Below are positions 23,271 through 31,029 of a stretch of 37,101 bases of DNA, in pieces. Source of the DNA: Novosphingobium sp. (GTDB lineage: Bacteria > Pseudomonadota > Alphaproteobacteria > Sphingomonadales > Sphingomonadaceae). The notes below the pieces were generated by a model. The model did no database searches, was not told the DNA's origin, and was given only the letters and a program-made list of their open reading frames with translations. Both the position numbers and the translations under genes were made by a program. The stretch lies in assembly GCA_031285165.1 (NCBI GenBank), contig JAITWR010000102.1, forward strand, positions 1 to 37,101, read 5' to 3'. The first letter of the stretch is position 1; each line of letters begins with the position of its first letter.

Positions 23271-24581
23271 CGATGACAGGGCGCCGCGTGCCGCCGCCCA
23301 GGGCCGGTCGAGCAGGCAGAGGTCGGCAATTGCGCCCGGCGCAATTCGGCGCGGGCGGGCGAGGTCGGCCGGATCGGCCAGATAGAGCGCCAGCGCCTGT
23401 TCCGGCGTGAGCGATTCGCCGGCGCCGATGACTTTTCCCGTGCGGGTGCGGCGTGAAACGGCGGCTGCCATTGCCTCCCACGGATCGGCGCCGGCGAATG
23501 GCGCATCGCTGCCGCCGGCGAGCGGGACGCCCGCTGCGATCAGGCTGCCCAGGCGATAGAGATCGGGATGATGGCGCGGCTCGACATCGGCCAGATAGCG
23601 GTCGCCGCGCTCGCCGACGAAGTGGGGCTGCGTCACGACCGCGAGCCCGAGTGCGGCTATCCGCGCCACCAGTTCGGGCGCGGCGATGGAGGCATGTTCG
23701 ATCCGGTCTCCGGGCAGCGCGCCAGCTTCCTCCAGCACGGCCAGGGCGAAGACCAGTTCTATTTCCGAAACGCAATGCACCGCGGCCGCGCGCTGCCGGT
23801 GATGCGCGGCGGCGACGAAGGTAACGGCATCATCGAAGGCCGGAAAAGTGGCTTCATGCAGATGGAGCTTGGCCGGGCCGAGCCGCCAGGGGCCGGCGGG
23901 GGCATCCGCCAGCGCCGCTTCCCCCGCGAGCAGGCAGTGCTGGAGCAATGCGCCGCTTTCCATCTGGCGGGTGAAATGCGCGGCCATGGCGGGATCGTTG
24001 CGCGGGGTCATGTCGGTGGCGCCGGTGACGCCGCAGCGCGCCAGCTCTGCCGAAACCTGTCCGAAATCGGGCGGGTGGCCGGCCAGCGCGGCTTGCAGCC
24101 AGCGGTCCTCGTCGAACAGGTGGCCGGTAGCGCGATCGAGGCCCGGCGGCGGTTCGGCGCGGGCCAGCAGTTCGGCAAGCGCCGGCGAATTGAGCAGCCA
24201 CAGCCGTCCCGAGCGATGCTGGATGCGTATGGGGCGGTCGGGAACCAGCCGGTCGAGCGCTGCGGCATCGGGCAGGCCCATCACGCTCTCGTGATAGCCG
24301 ATGCCGCGAATCCAGCCCGTGCCCGGCCGGCGGAGTTGCGCGGCGAGTTGTTCGGGCGTGTTTACCTCGGGCGGGCCGCAGGGCAGTGACGCCGCGCGCA
24401 CGGCCAGGCCGGCGAGATGGATGTGGTGGTCGTGGAGGCCGGGCAGGAGCGCCCCGCCGGAAGCGTCGATCACGGCCTCGCCGGGGCGCGGCGGCAAATC
24501 GCCGATTTCCGCGATCAGCCCTGCGGCAAGCCGGACATCGGCGCGCTTTCCCGCCCGGACTTCCGCGTCGCGGATCAGCAC
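23202..24581 (-). CDS. Amidohydrolase family protein (YtcJ/amidohydrolase-3-like)
   Basis: A 459-aa metal-dependent hydrolase. The N-terminal beta strand region leads to the HxH metal motif 'LLPGLHDHHIHLAG' near residue 48-58. 'PAKLHLHEATFP' near 235, 'AAVHCVSE' near 268, 'DRIEHASI' near 295 and 'LAGGSDAPFAGADPW' near 355 supply the remaining metal-site histidines and aspartate. The C-terminus returns to the small domain ('IAPGAIADLCLLDRPW'). It could cleave an amide, or a cyclic C-N or C-C bond in a pathway intermediate; substrate unknown. It is the last gene of the six-gene reverse operon, overlapping the permuted CoA-transferase gene by 7 bp, and its 3' end overlaps the crotonase gene from the other strand. 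Confidence 0.9.
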   Translation of the reverse strand: MLIRDAEVRAGKRADVRLAAGLIAEIGDLPPRPGEAVIDASGGALLPGLHDHHIHLAGLAVRAASLPCGPPEVNTPEQLAAQLRRPGTGWIRGIGYHESVMGLPDAAALDRLVPDRPIRIQHRSGRLWLLNSPALAELLARAEPPPGLDRATGHLFDEDRWLQAALAGHPPDFGQVSAELARCGVTGATDMTPRNDPAMAAHFTRQMESGALLQHCLLAGEAALADAPAGPWRLGPAKLHLHEATFPAFDDAVTFVAAAHHRQRAAAVHCVSEIELVFALAVLEEAGALPGDRIEHASIAAPELVARIAALGLAVVTQPHFVGERGDRYLADVEPRHHPDLYRLGSLIAAGVPLAGGSDAPFAGADPWEAMAAAVSRRTRTGKVIGAGESLTPEQALALYLADPADLARPRRIAPGAIADLCLLDRPWAAARGALSSSAVCATFVAGRLVHHRIDQPPA

Positions 24582-25780
24582 GGCACGATGGCCGGAAAAT
24601 AGCGCGCGGTATCGGCGCCGGGTTTTCGGACCGGCGCGAACATCTCGCGCCGTCGGACATACGGGAATTTTTGGCCGAGCGCGGCGCCCCAGGCGTGCAG
24701 TTCCGCATGGAGCGCGGCCGGATCGTGCTCGCGTTCCTCTTGCAGCGCGCGTGCGGTGATTGCGCTCATGGCGAGGCCGATGCGGCGGGCCTGGCCGCTG
24801 CCGTAGGCACGCCAGCCCTCGATAGCGCCGGTAATGCCGGTCAGCGGGTCGGCGATGGCGTCGCCGACATAGCCGATCTCTCCGCTCGCGTCGGCCAGCG
24901 CGCGGCTGAGGCCGGCGGCGACGCCGCAGTCGTTGCCGATGCCGGTCCAGTCCGACGCCTCGCCGGTGGCGCCATGGCCGGTGACACTGAGCCAGACGAG
25001 GCCCGGTGTCTCGCGCACCAGCGCCCCGGCATCGATGCCGAGATGCCGGAGAGCGCGCACGCGCGAGGATTCGATGACGAAATCGGCGCGGCGGATAAGG
25101 GCGATCAGCGCCGCTTTGTGCGCTGCATCGGTGAAATCGACAGTCGCGCTGGCCTTGCCCTGGTTGATCAGGTCGAAGGTCGCGGGGTCATCGCGCCGGA
25201 TGAGATCGGGGCGTGTCGGGCTTTCGACTTTCACGACTTCGGCGCCCGCGAGCCAGAGCAGGTGCCCGATCAGCGGCCCCGCCCAGATGGCGGAAAGGTC
25301 GACCACCAGCGGGCGGTGGCCGGCGGGACGCTTGCGGTGCGGCCCGCGCGTCATCACTTCGACGGGCGGGGAGGGGGGCGCCTCGTCGGCCGAGGCGACG
25401 GGCAGGCCGAGCAGGCGGCCGCGCATCAGGAGATCGGCGCAATCGTGTCGCGCGACGGCAGCGGCGATCGCGTCGTTGTCGCGGATGTCGAGGCCGGCGT
25501 CGAGGAACAGTGCCGGCAGCAGTTCGCGGTCCTCGGCACGGATCAACGTCAGCGCGAACCAGCCGCCGTCGGCCGCCGGCATCAGGCGGCTGCCGCCGAT
25601 GCCGGCCGAGATCCGGCCGCCGATCACATAGCCGCCGTTCGCGCCGCGCTCTCCCACGATCGTCGCGCCGTCGAGCGCGGCGATGCGGGGGGAGCCGGTT
25701 TCTTTGGCGAGCAGGCGCAATCGGCGATCAGCCCAGCGCGCGAGGGGGATAGCGGGGCCGCTGCCGCCGTCAGTCGCCAA
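24575..25780 (-). CDS. CaiB/BaiF-type CoA-transferase with apparently permuted domain order
   Basis: A 401-aa family III CoA-transferase in which segments occur in unusual order. The first 140 residues resemble the small/middle domain of this family ('ADGGWFALTLIRAEDRELLP' near 70, 'GRLLGLPVASADEAP' near 120). The usual N-terminal start of the large domain appears only at about 158 ('PLVVDLSAIWAGPLIGHLLW', then 'AGAEVVKVESPTRPD'), followed by 'DFVIESSRVRALRHLGID' and the Asp-containing 'DAIADPLTG' near 310. I recall actinobacterial proteins with this layout. The start is uncertain: the frame begins at TTG 25780, overlapping the ligase stop by 11 bp, and no in-frame ATG or good ribosome site lies nearby. 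CoA transfer between acids is the family reaction; partners unknown. Confidence 0.82.
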   Translation of the reverse strand: MATDGGSGPAIPLARWADRRLRLLAKETGSPRIAALDGATIVGERGANGGYVIGGRISAGIGGSRLMPAADGGWFALTLIRAEDRELLPALFLDAGLDIRDNDAIAAAVARHDCADLLMRGRLLGLPVASADEAPPSPPVEVMTRGPHRKRPAGHRPLVVDLSAIWAGPLIGHLLWLAGAEVVKVESPTRPDLIRRDDPATFDLINQGKASATVDFTDAAHKAALIALIRRADFVIESSRVRALRHLGIDAGALVRETPGLVWLSVTGHGATGEASDWTGIGNDCGVAAGLSRALADASGEIGYVGDAIADPLTGITGAIEGWRAYGSGQARRIGLAMSAITARALQEEREHDPAALHAELHAWGAALGQKFPYVRRREMFAPVRKPGADTARYFPAIVPC

Positions 25781-27269
25781 GGAGCTTCTTGACCTCGCGG
25801 CGCAGCAGCTTGCCCATCTCGTTATAGGGCAGCTCGGCGACGAAGGTGATTCTGTCGGGCACGCGGCTGGAGCGCAGCCGGGCGCGGATCAGTTCCTTGA
25901 TCTCGTCCACGGCGGGTTCCAGATGGCCGTCGCGCAGCACCAGCGCCACGCCCACCGCTTCGCCCCATTCGACCGAGGGCACCGCGCAGGCGCAGGCATC
26001 GGCGATGGCCGGATGCGTGAGCAGCACGTCCTCGATCTCGCCCGGCGACATATTCTCGCCGCCGCGCACGATAACATCGTCGGCCCGGCCCGACAGGAAG
26101 ATGTAGCCGTCCTCGTCCATGTAGCCGGCGTCGCGGGTCGGGAACCAGCCGCCATCGACGAGCGCGCTCTTTTCCTTGTACTCACCCGAAACCTGCTCGC
26201 CGCGCACATAGATCTCGCCGTGCTCGCCGGGGCCAAGCACCTTGCCGTCCTCGTCGCGGATCTCGATCTCGACAGTTGGCAGCGGCTGGCCGAGCGAGGC
26301 GAGGCGCGCGCGGACTTTCGGATCGTCCGAGGCAAGCGCGGCGCGGTGGTCGTCGGGGCCGAGCAGTGCGATGGTCGAGCTGGTTTCGGTCAGGCCATAG
26401 GCGTTGGTGAAGCCGGCGTGCGGAAACAGCGCCAGAGCTTTCTGGATCACCTCGACCGGCATCTTGCCGCCGCCATAGGCGATCGCGCGCAGTGAGCCGG
26501 TTTCGACCGGGTTCCTGTCCTGTTCGGCGATGATGCGGCCCAGCATCGTCGGCACGACGAAGGCGTTGGTCACTTTCTCGCCCGCGACGAGCGAGAGCCA
26601 GCCTTCGGGGCTGAATGCCGGCAGCATGACCATGCGGCGCCCGGCGTAGATCGAGGACATGATCGCCGAAATGCCGGCGATATGGTACGGCGGGACCACT
26701 ACCAGCGCCGCGTCGTCCTCGTCGGCCGAAGCGAATTCGACCGAGCCGAGAATGTAGCCGAGCAGGTTAGAGTGCCGCAGGATCGCTGCCTTGGGGGCCG
26801 CGGTCGTGCCGCTGGTGAACAATTGCACGGCGACGCCTTCCGCGCCGGGATCGTATTCGCGATCCTCCGCTTCGGGCACCGGTTCCTGTGCCTGGAGCGT
26901 GAACTCCCTGCGCGGGAGCACGGTATGGCCCTGGTCGCCAGCGATCCGGGCCACGCGTTTCCCGTCGCCCACGACCAGCGCGGGCGCGATGCGGCCGAGT
27001 AGCGCCGCCAGATCGGCATCGGCCAGGCGATAGTTCAGCGGGCAATAGGGCACGCCGGCCAGGGCCGCGCCGAACAGCGCGATCACTGCCGCCTCGCTGC
27101 TCTCGTCGAGCAGCGCGACATAGTGCGCGCCGCTCCGCTCGATCAGCGCGCAGGCGCCGCGTGCGGCGCAAAGCAGTTCGCCATATGTCCAGCGCTTGCC
27201 GTCGCAGACGAGGCCGACGCGGTCGGGAGCGGCCTGCGCCGCCATTTCGAGAAGAAGCGCGATGTTCAT
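25770..27269 (-). CDS. AMP-binding acyl-CoA ligase
   Basis: A 499-aa ANL-superfamily ligase, shorter than the 569-aa paralogue at 8664. 'QLFTSGTTAAPKAAIL' near residue 145 is the P-loop, 'YGLTETSST' near 289, 'TRDAGYMDEDGYIFLSGR' near 380, 'DDVIVRGGENMSPGEIE' near 400 and the catalytic lysine in 'YNEMGKLLRREVKKLL' near 486. All motifs are intact. The track starts at 27503, but that N-terminus is a shadow of the small upstream gene; ATG 27269 is the family start. It is fourth in the reverse operon, 23 bp after the 96-aa gene, and overlaps the CoA-transferase start. CoA activation of the pathway acid is likely. Confidence 0.93.
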   Translation of the reverse strand: MNIALLLEMAAQAAPDRVGLVCDGKRWTYGELLCAARGACALIERSGAHYVALLDESSEAAVIALFGAALAGVPYCPLNYRLADADLAALLGRIAPALVVGDGKRVARIAGDQGHTVLPRREFTLQAQEPVPEAEDREYDPGAEGVAVQLFTSGTTAAPKAAILRHSNLLGYILGSVEFASADEDDAALVVVPPYHIAGISAIMSSIYAGRRMVMLPAFSPEGWLSLVAGEKVTNAFVVPTMLGRIIAEQDRNPVETGSLRAIAYGGGKMPVEVIQKALALFPHAGFTNAYGLTETSSTIALLGPDDHRAALASDDPKVRARLASLGQPLPTVEIEIRDEDGKVLGPGEHGEIYVRGEQVSGEYKEKSALVDGGWFPTRDAGYMDEDGYIFLSGRADDVIVRGGENMSPGEIEDVLLTHPAIADACACAVPSVEWGEAVGVALVLRDGHLEPAVDEIKELIRARLRSSRVPDRITFVAELPYNEMGKLLRREVKKLLGD

Positions 27270-27292
27270 GCGGTTAACCGGCGTTCCTCTGT

Positions 27293-27583
27293 TCAGTCCG
27301 AAGCCGGCAGCGGCTTGGCGTCCTTGACGATAAGCGCCACGCCGTCGACCGACAGCGAGCCCTTGCCCGGCTTGACGCAGAGCAGTTCGTACTGGCCGCC
27401 GGCGTCGACATAGCGCTTGCCCATCAGTGTGCCGGCGGAGAAATCGGGGTTGAGCGCTGCGGGCTCGGCGGGCTTGGCCTCGCCCATCGGGGCGCCGCCG
27501 CATTCGATCGTGCCGCCGCCGGTGCGGATCACCATGACTTCGGTGTCGTCGGCAGCGCTTTTCAAACGGGTTCCAGGCTTCAT
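27293..27583 (-). CDS. Small conserved-looking protein of unknown function
   Basis: A 96-aa protein without signal peptide or membrane segment: 'MKPGTRLKSAADDTEVMVIRTGGGTIECGGAPM', then a Pro/Ala linker and 'GTLMGKRYVDAGGQYELLCVKPGKGSL'. It contains two cysteines (CGG and LLC), and the pattern suggests a small beta-rich fold. ATG 27583 has AAAGGAAG upstream, a strong ribosome site, so the gene is real although the track begins at 27631. It sits between a CoA-transferase (34 bp) and an AMP-ligase (23 bp). I recall similar short proteins beside acyl-CoA ligases in actinobacteria and sphingomonads. An accessory or metal/CoA-binding role is possible but not shown. Confidence 0.82.
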   Translation of the reverse strand: MKPGTRLKSAADDTEVMVIRTGGGTIECGGAPMGEAKPAEPAALNPDFSAGTLMGKRYVDAGGQYELLCVKPGKGSLSVDGVALIVKDAKPLPASD

Positions 27584-27617
27584 ATCACTTCCTTTGTAAT
27601 TTCTGACGATCGAACTC

Positions 27618-28844
27618 TCAGGCGATCGCACCGGACGCCTTTAGGCTTGCGATGCGATCCCAATCAAGGCCAAGCTCCAACAGTACCGTTTCAGTATGTT
27701 CGGAGTGCTCGGGCGCACGGGGTGTATCGACTGCGGCATGGTCGAATTGCACGGGGCTGCGCACGACACGGACCGGGGCGGAACCGTCGATCGGCGCGAT
27801 TTCGAGGAAGGCGTCGTTGGCGATCGCCTGCTCGTCGGCGCCGAGATCCAGCAGGCTTTGCGCTGCCGCCCACTGGCCTTTCATCGTCTTCAGGTGCTCG
27901 CGCCAGTAGTCGAATGTCTGCGCGGCGAAGGCGCCGATGATAAGCTTGCTCACTTCCTCGCTGTGTTTTGCCAGGCCCTTGGCATCGGCGAAGCGGGGAT
28001 CGCTCGCCGCTTCCGGCAGGCCGAGATGCTCGAACGTGTCGCGGATATAGTGATCGGGCACCATGATGAACAGGCTGATGACGCGCCCGTCCGATGTCTG
28101 GAAATGGCCCATGAACGGGTTGACCGCAGCCCCGCCGGTTTTGGGAATGCCGATGCGCATCATGCCGCCGCCGTGCAGATAGGGCGCGATGACCATGCCC
28201 GACATCCACATCGCGCTCGACAGCAGCGAGACATCGACCTCGGTGGGCTCGCCGGTCTGCGAGCGGTGGAACAGCGCCGCGGCGATGCCGCCGGCAAGGT
28301 TCATGCCGCTCATCGAATCGCCCATGCCGCCGATGCCCATCTGTAACGGCACGTCGAATTCCTGCGGTGTCATCGCATCCGCGACGCCGCTGTGGATCCA
28401 GAACGCGGTCATGTCGTAGCCGCCGCGGTCACGATCCGGTCCCTTGTCGCCATAGCCGCTGCCGCGCGCATAGATGATGTCCGGGTTGACCGCGCGGATG
28501 TGCTCGACATCGATTTTCAGCTTCTGCCGCGCGGCGGGCAGGTAGTTGGTGAGGAAGACATCGGCATCCCTGGCCAGATCGTAGATCAGTTGCTGGCCCT
28601 CGGCGGTCGAGATATCGATGCCGATGCTCCGCTTGCCCCGGTTGGGGTGCTGGATCATCGGATTGGCGACCGGGTCGAAAGTCATTCCGCCGATCGACCG
28701 GGCGCCGCGCTGGGCATCGCCGCGCACCGGATGCTCGACCTTGATGACGTCCGCGCCCCAATCGGCGAGAACCGCGCCGGCGGCGGGTACGAAGACGAAC
28801 TGGGCCACCTCGATAACCCTTACGCCTTTCATCACCTGCGTCAT
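27618..28844 (-). CDS. CaiB/BaiF-type CoA-transferase (paralogue 2)
   Basis: A 408-aa family III CoA-transferase of normal layout: '[20 protein letters not shown]' at the N-terminus, '[17 protein letters not shown]', '[20 protein letters not shown]', the segment with the predicted catalytic Asp '[19 protein letters not shown]' near 173, and '[18 protein letters not shown]' at the end. ATG 28844 is preceded by GGGAGAG. It closely resembles the gene upstream along its whole length, including the last 25 residues, so the two are tandem duplicates. It is second in the reverse operon. Family members move CoA between carboxylic acids in the cytosol; the acid is unknown. Confidence 0.94.
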   Translation of the reverse strand: MTQVMKGVRVIEVAQFVFVPAAGAVLADWGADVIKVEHPVRGDAQRGARSIGGMTFDPVANPMIQHPNRGKRSIGIDISTAEGQQLIYDLARDADVFLTNYLPAARQKLKIDVEHIRAVNPDIIYARGSGYGDKGPDRDRGGYDMTAFWIHSGVADAMTPQEFDVPLQMGIGGMGDSMSGMNLAGGIAAALFHRSQTGEPTEVDVSLLSSAMWMSGMVIAPYLHGGGMMRIGIPKTGGAAVNPFMGHFQTSDGRVISLFIMVPDHYIRDTFEHLGLPEAASDPRFADAKGLAKHSEEVSKLIIGAFAAQTFDYWREHLKTMKGQWAAAQSLLDLGADEQAIANDAFLEIAPIDGSAPVRVVRSPVQFDHAAVDTPRAPEHSEHTETVLLELGLDWDRIASLKASGAIA

Positions 28845-28924
28845 CGCGAAACTCTCCCGTTCGGATCGCGCCCTGCGGGCCTGCCGCCCCCCCGCCATGG
28901 CGGGTCAGGGTTGCCGTGTGCGCG

Positions 28925-30160
28925 TCAGGCGATAGCGCCTTTCGCTTTCAGCTCCTCGATGCGATCCCATTCCATGCCCATTTCCATGAGCACGATCTCG
29001 GTATGCTCGGATGCCTGCGGGGCGCGGGTGGTTTCGAGCGGCTCGCCGTTCCACTGCACCGGGCCGCGCACCAGACGGAGCGGTGCGCCGCCGTCGGCGC
29101 CCTCGACCTCGATGATCATGTCGTTGGCTACCGTCTGGTCGTCGGTGATGAGGTCGCGCACGGTCTGGATCGGCGCCCACTGGCCCTTCATGGTCTTGAG
29201 GTGCTGGCGCCAGTATTCGAACGGCTTCTTCGAGAAGGCGTCGACGATGTAGCCGCTGGCGATCGCCGCGTTCTCGAACAGCTTGACCGGCTCGGAGAAG
29301 CGCGGGTCGTCGGCCAGTTCGGCAAGGCCCAGATGTTCGAAGATGTCGCGGATCAGCCCGGTCGGGCTCAACGTGCACAGGTTGATCCAGCCGCCATCGG
29401 AAGTGCGGAAGTTGCCCATGAACGGATTGACGCTGACGCCGCCCGACTTCGGCATCGAATTGGGGCGGTACTGGTCGGTTTCCATGACCTGCGCCAGCAG
29501 CGCGCCCTGCGCCCACCAGGCCGAGGACAGCAGCGAAACGTCCATCTCGACCGCTTCGCCGGTCTGCGAACGGTGGAACAGCGCCGCCGAAATGCCGCCG
29601 GCGATGAACATGCCGCCGATCGAGTCTCCGAAAGCCGGCATGCCCTGACTGAGCGGGCCGTCGAGTTCGGACGGCGTCATGGCGTGGGCGATGCCGCTGC
29701 GGTTCCAGAAGCAGGTGCCGTCGAAGCCGCCGACATGGCGTTCCGGCCCCTTGTTGCCCAGCGCGCTGCCGCGGGCGTAGATGATATCCGGGTTGACCGC
29801 GCGAATGTGTTCGACGTCGAACTTGTTCTTCTGGCGCACTTGCGGGAGGTAGTTGGTCAGGAAGACATCTGCGGTTTTGGCCAGTTCGTAAAGCACTTCC
29901 TGGCCTTCGGGTGTCGCCAGATCGATGCCGATGCTGCGCTTGCCGCGGTTGGGGTGCTCGATCAGCGTGTGGCGCAGCGGGTCGAGCTTGATGCCGCCCA
30001 TGTTGAGAAAGCCGCGCTGCGTATCGCCGCGCACGGGATGTTCGACCTTGATCACATCCGCGCCCCAATCGGCGAGGATCGCGCCGGCCGCCGGCGTGAA
30101 GGTGAACTGCGCCACCTCGAGAATGCGAACGCCCTGCATCACCTTTGTCGTCATGGTCAT
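28925..30160 (-). CDS. CaiB/BaiF-type CoA-transferase (paralogue 1)
   Basis: A 411-aa family III CoA-transferase and the first gene of the reverse operon. 'VMQGVRILEVAQFTFTPAAG', '[21 protein letters not shown]', 'FLTNYLPQVRQKNKFDVEHIR' and 'AFGDSIGGMFIAGGISAAL' (predicted catalytic Asp near 176) align with the neighbouring paralogue. 'MGMEWDRIEELKAKGAIA' ends the protein. The start is ATG 30160 or ATG 30154; both have the CAGGGACAGG stretch upstream. The gap to the paralogue is 80 bp. Two intact, diverged copies could form a hetero-oligomer or serve different acids. Confidence 0.94.
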   Translation of the reverse strand: MTMTTKVMQGVRILEVAQFTFTPAAGAILADWGADVIKVEHPVRGDTQRGFLNMGGIKLDPLRHTLIEHPNRGKRSIGIDLATPEGQEVLYELAKTADVFLTNYLPQVRQKNKFDVEHIRAVNPDIIYARGSALGNKGPERHVGGFDGTCFWNRSGIAHAMTPSELDGPLSQGMPAFGDSIGGMFIAGGISAALFHRSQTGEAVEMDVSLLSSAWWAQGALLAQVMETDQYRPNSMPKSGGVSVNPFMGNFRTSDGGWINLCTLSPTGLIRDIFEHLGLAELADDPRFSEPVKLFENAAIASGYIVDAFSKKPFEYWRQHLKTMKGQWAPIQTVRDLITDDQTVANDMIIEVEGADGGAPLRLVRGPVQWNGEPLETTRAPQASEHTEIVLMEMGMEWDRIEELKAKGAIA

Positions 30161-30468
30161 CCTGTCCCTGTGAGGTTGGGGGAGGGCGGTGCGACCGCCG
30201 ATGGCCTGTCCTGCGCGGATTCCGCCTGCGGATCAACCTTTCGGGCATCGCTGAGACGATTATAGGGCCGGCACTGCGCGATCCGTCCGCTCGCAGGATG
30301 ATGCGTTGCGGCATTCAGACGCTGCGCCGCAATAACTAGTGAGCATACTTATCTGTTTGCGAAAAATGCGACATTTGTTGCAAATTATGCAATTGACAGA
30401 TGGCTTATACTAAACTAGGTTAGTTTTTGTAAGGCACCTCCCCCATATTCCACCATCGGAGATTTTTT
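30161..30468. promoter_or_regulatory. Divergent AT-rich regulatory region
   Basis: Gene-free 308-bp gap between the CoA-transferase operon (minus) and a small exported protein (plus). From about 30330 it becomes clearly AT-rich. It holds TTGACA at 30393-30398 with TAGGTT 17 bp on (candidate plus-strand promoter), a dyad TTGCA-AATTA-TGCAA (30378-30392), and a dyad AAACTA-GGT-TAGTTT (30412-30426) overlapping the candidate -10, which could be an operator. No promoter could be called on the minus strand. Confidence 0.45.
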
Positions 30469-30786
30469 ATGAAGAAGTTTGCCGCTCTCGCCGCTGTGGC
30501 GACCCTTGCCGTTTTCTCCATCCCGGCGGCTTTCGCCGCTGAATCGTCGCAGACGGTTCGCGCCGCTACCGAGGCAGCTTCGGGCAGCGTTGCCGTCAAC
30601 GCCGGCAAGATGCTCTATGCCGGCAACGGTCAGCGCATCGCCCCGATCTACCGTGTCAGCTCGGAAGGCAATCCGCAGGTCATCCTGAACGGCAAGCTCG
30701 TCACCGTGCCGGCTTCGACGCTGTCGGATGTCGACGGCAAGGTCACGACCTCGCTGACCAAGCAGGAACTCGGCCGCGCCCAGTAA
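30469..30786 (+). CDS. Small exported protein of unknown function
   Basis: A 105-aa protein with a signal peptide 'MKKFAALAAVATLAVFSIPAAFAA', cleaved probably after AFA, and a mature part of about 80 residues. The mature part has 'GKMLYAGNGQRIAPIYRVSSEG', 'PQVILNGKLVTVPASTLS' and a C-terminal 'VTTSLTKQELGRAQ'. The middle resembles the PRC-barrel-like small secreted proteins common in sphingomonads, whose role is unknown. GGAGA 7-8 bp before the ATG is the ribosome site. It is monocistronic: AT-rich promoter region upstream and a strong terminator 23 bp after the stop, a layout typical of well-expressed genes. Confidence 0.88.
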   Translation: MKKFAALAAVATLAVFSIPAAFAAESSQTVRAATEAASGSVAVNAGKMLYAGNGQRIAPIYRVSSEGNPQVILNGKLVTVPASTLSDVDGKVTTSLTKQELGRAQ

Positions 30787-30810
30787 GCGCTGGCTGAATA
30801 CCAGGCATGA

Positions 30811-30841
30811 AAAAAGGGTGGTGCATTGCGCCGCCCTTTTT
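30811..30841 (+). terminator. Rho-independent terminator (bidirectional form)
   Basis: AAAAAGGGTGG, a 9-nt loop and CCGCCCTTTTT form an 11-bp stem with one G-T pair. Runs of A and T at the two ends allow termination from either strand. It directly follows the small exported protein gene. Confidence 0.85.
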
Positions 30842-30849
30842 GTTTGTCC

Positions 30850-31016
30850 GGCGGAACCGCTTCGTTCCCTTCCTCGTCACCCTGAACTTGTTTCAGGGTC
30901 CATCGGGCAGTTTTGTCCCTGTGGGCGCGGTGTCGGCGGAGGGATGGACCCTGAAACAAGTTCTGGGTGACGGGTGTGGGATGATGAGACAGGTGTGGGG
31001 CGAGTGGTGCCGAATA
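30850..31016. repeat. Dispersed intergenic repeat, copy 2 (inverted double element)
   Basis: Two 30-bp arms, CGTCACCCTGAACTTGTTTCAGGGTCCATC (30875-30904) and its reverse complement with one mismatch (30943-30972), are separated by 38 bp. The left flank 'GCGGAACCGCTTCG' and right flank 'GGGGCGAGTGGTGCCG' match the ends of the element at 2610-2724, which has only one inner unit. It lies between convergent genes. Confidence 0.8.
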
Positions 31017-31029
31017 TCCGCGTCCTGCC

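Noticed and set aside
28916-30265. 449-aa open frame on the plus strand
   Set aside because: Antisense to the first CaiB-type CoA-transferase gene; no recognisable domain.
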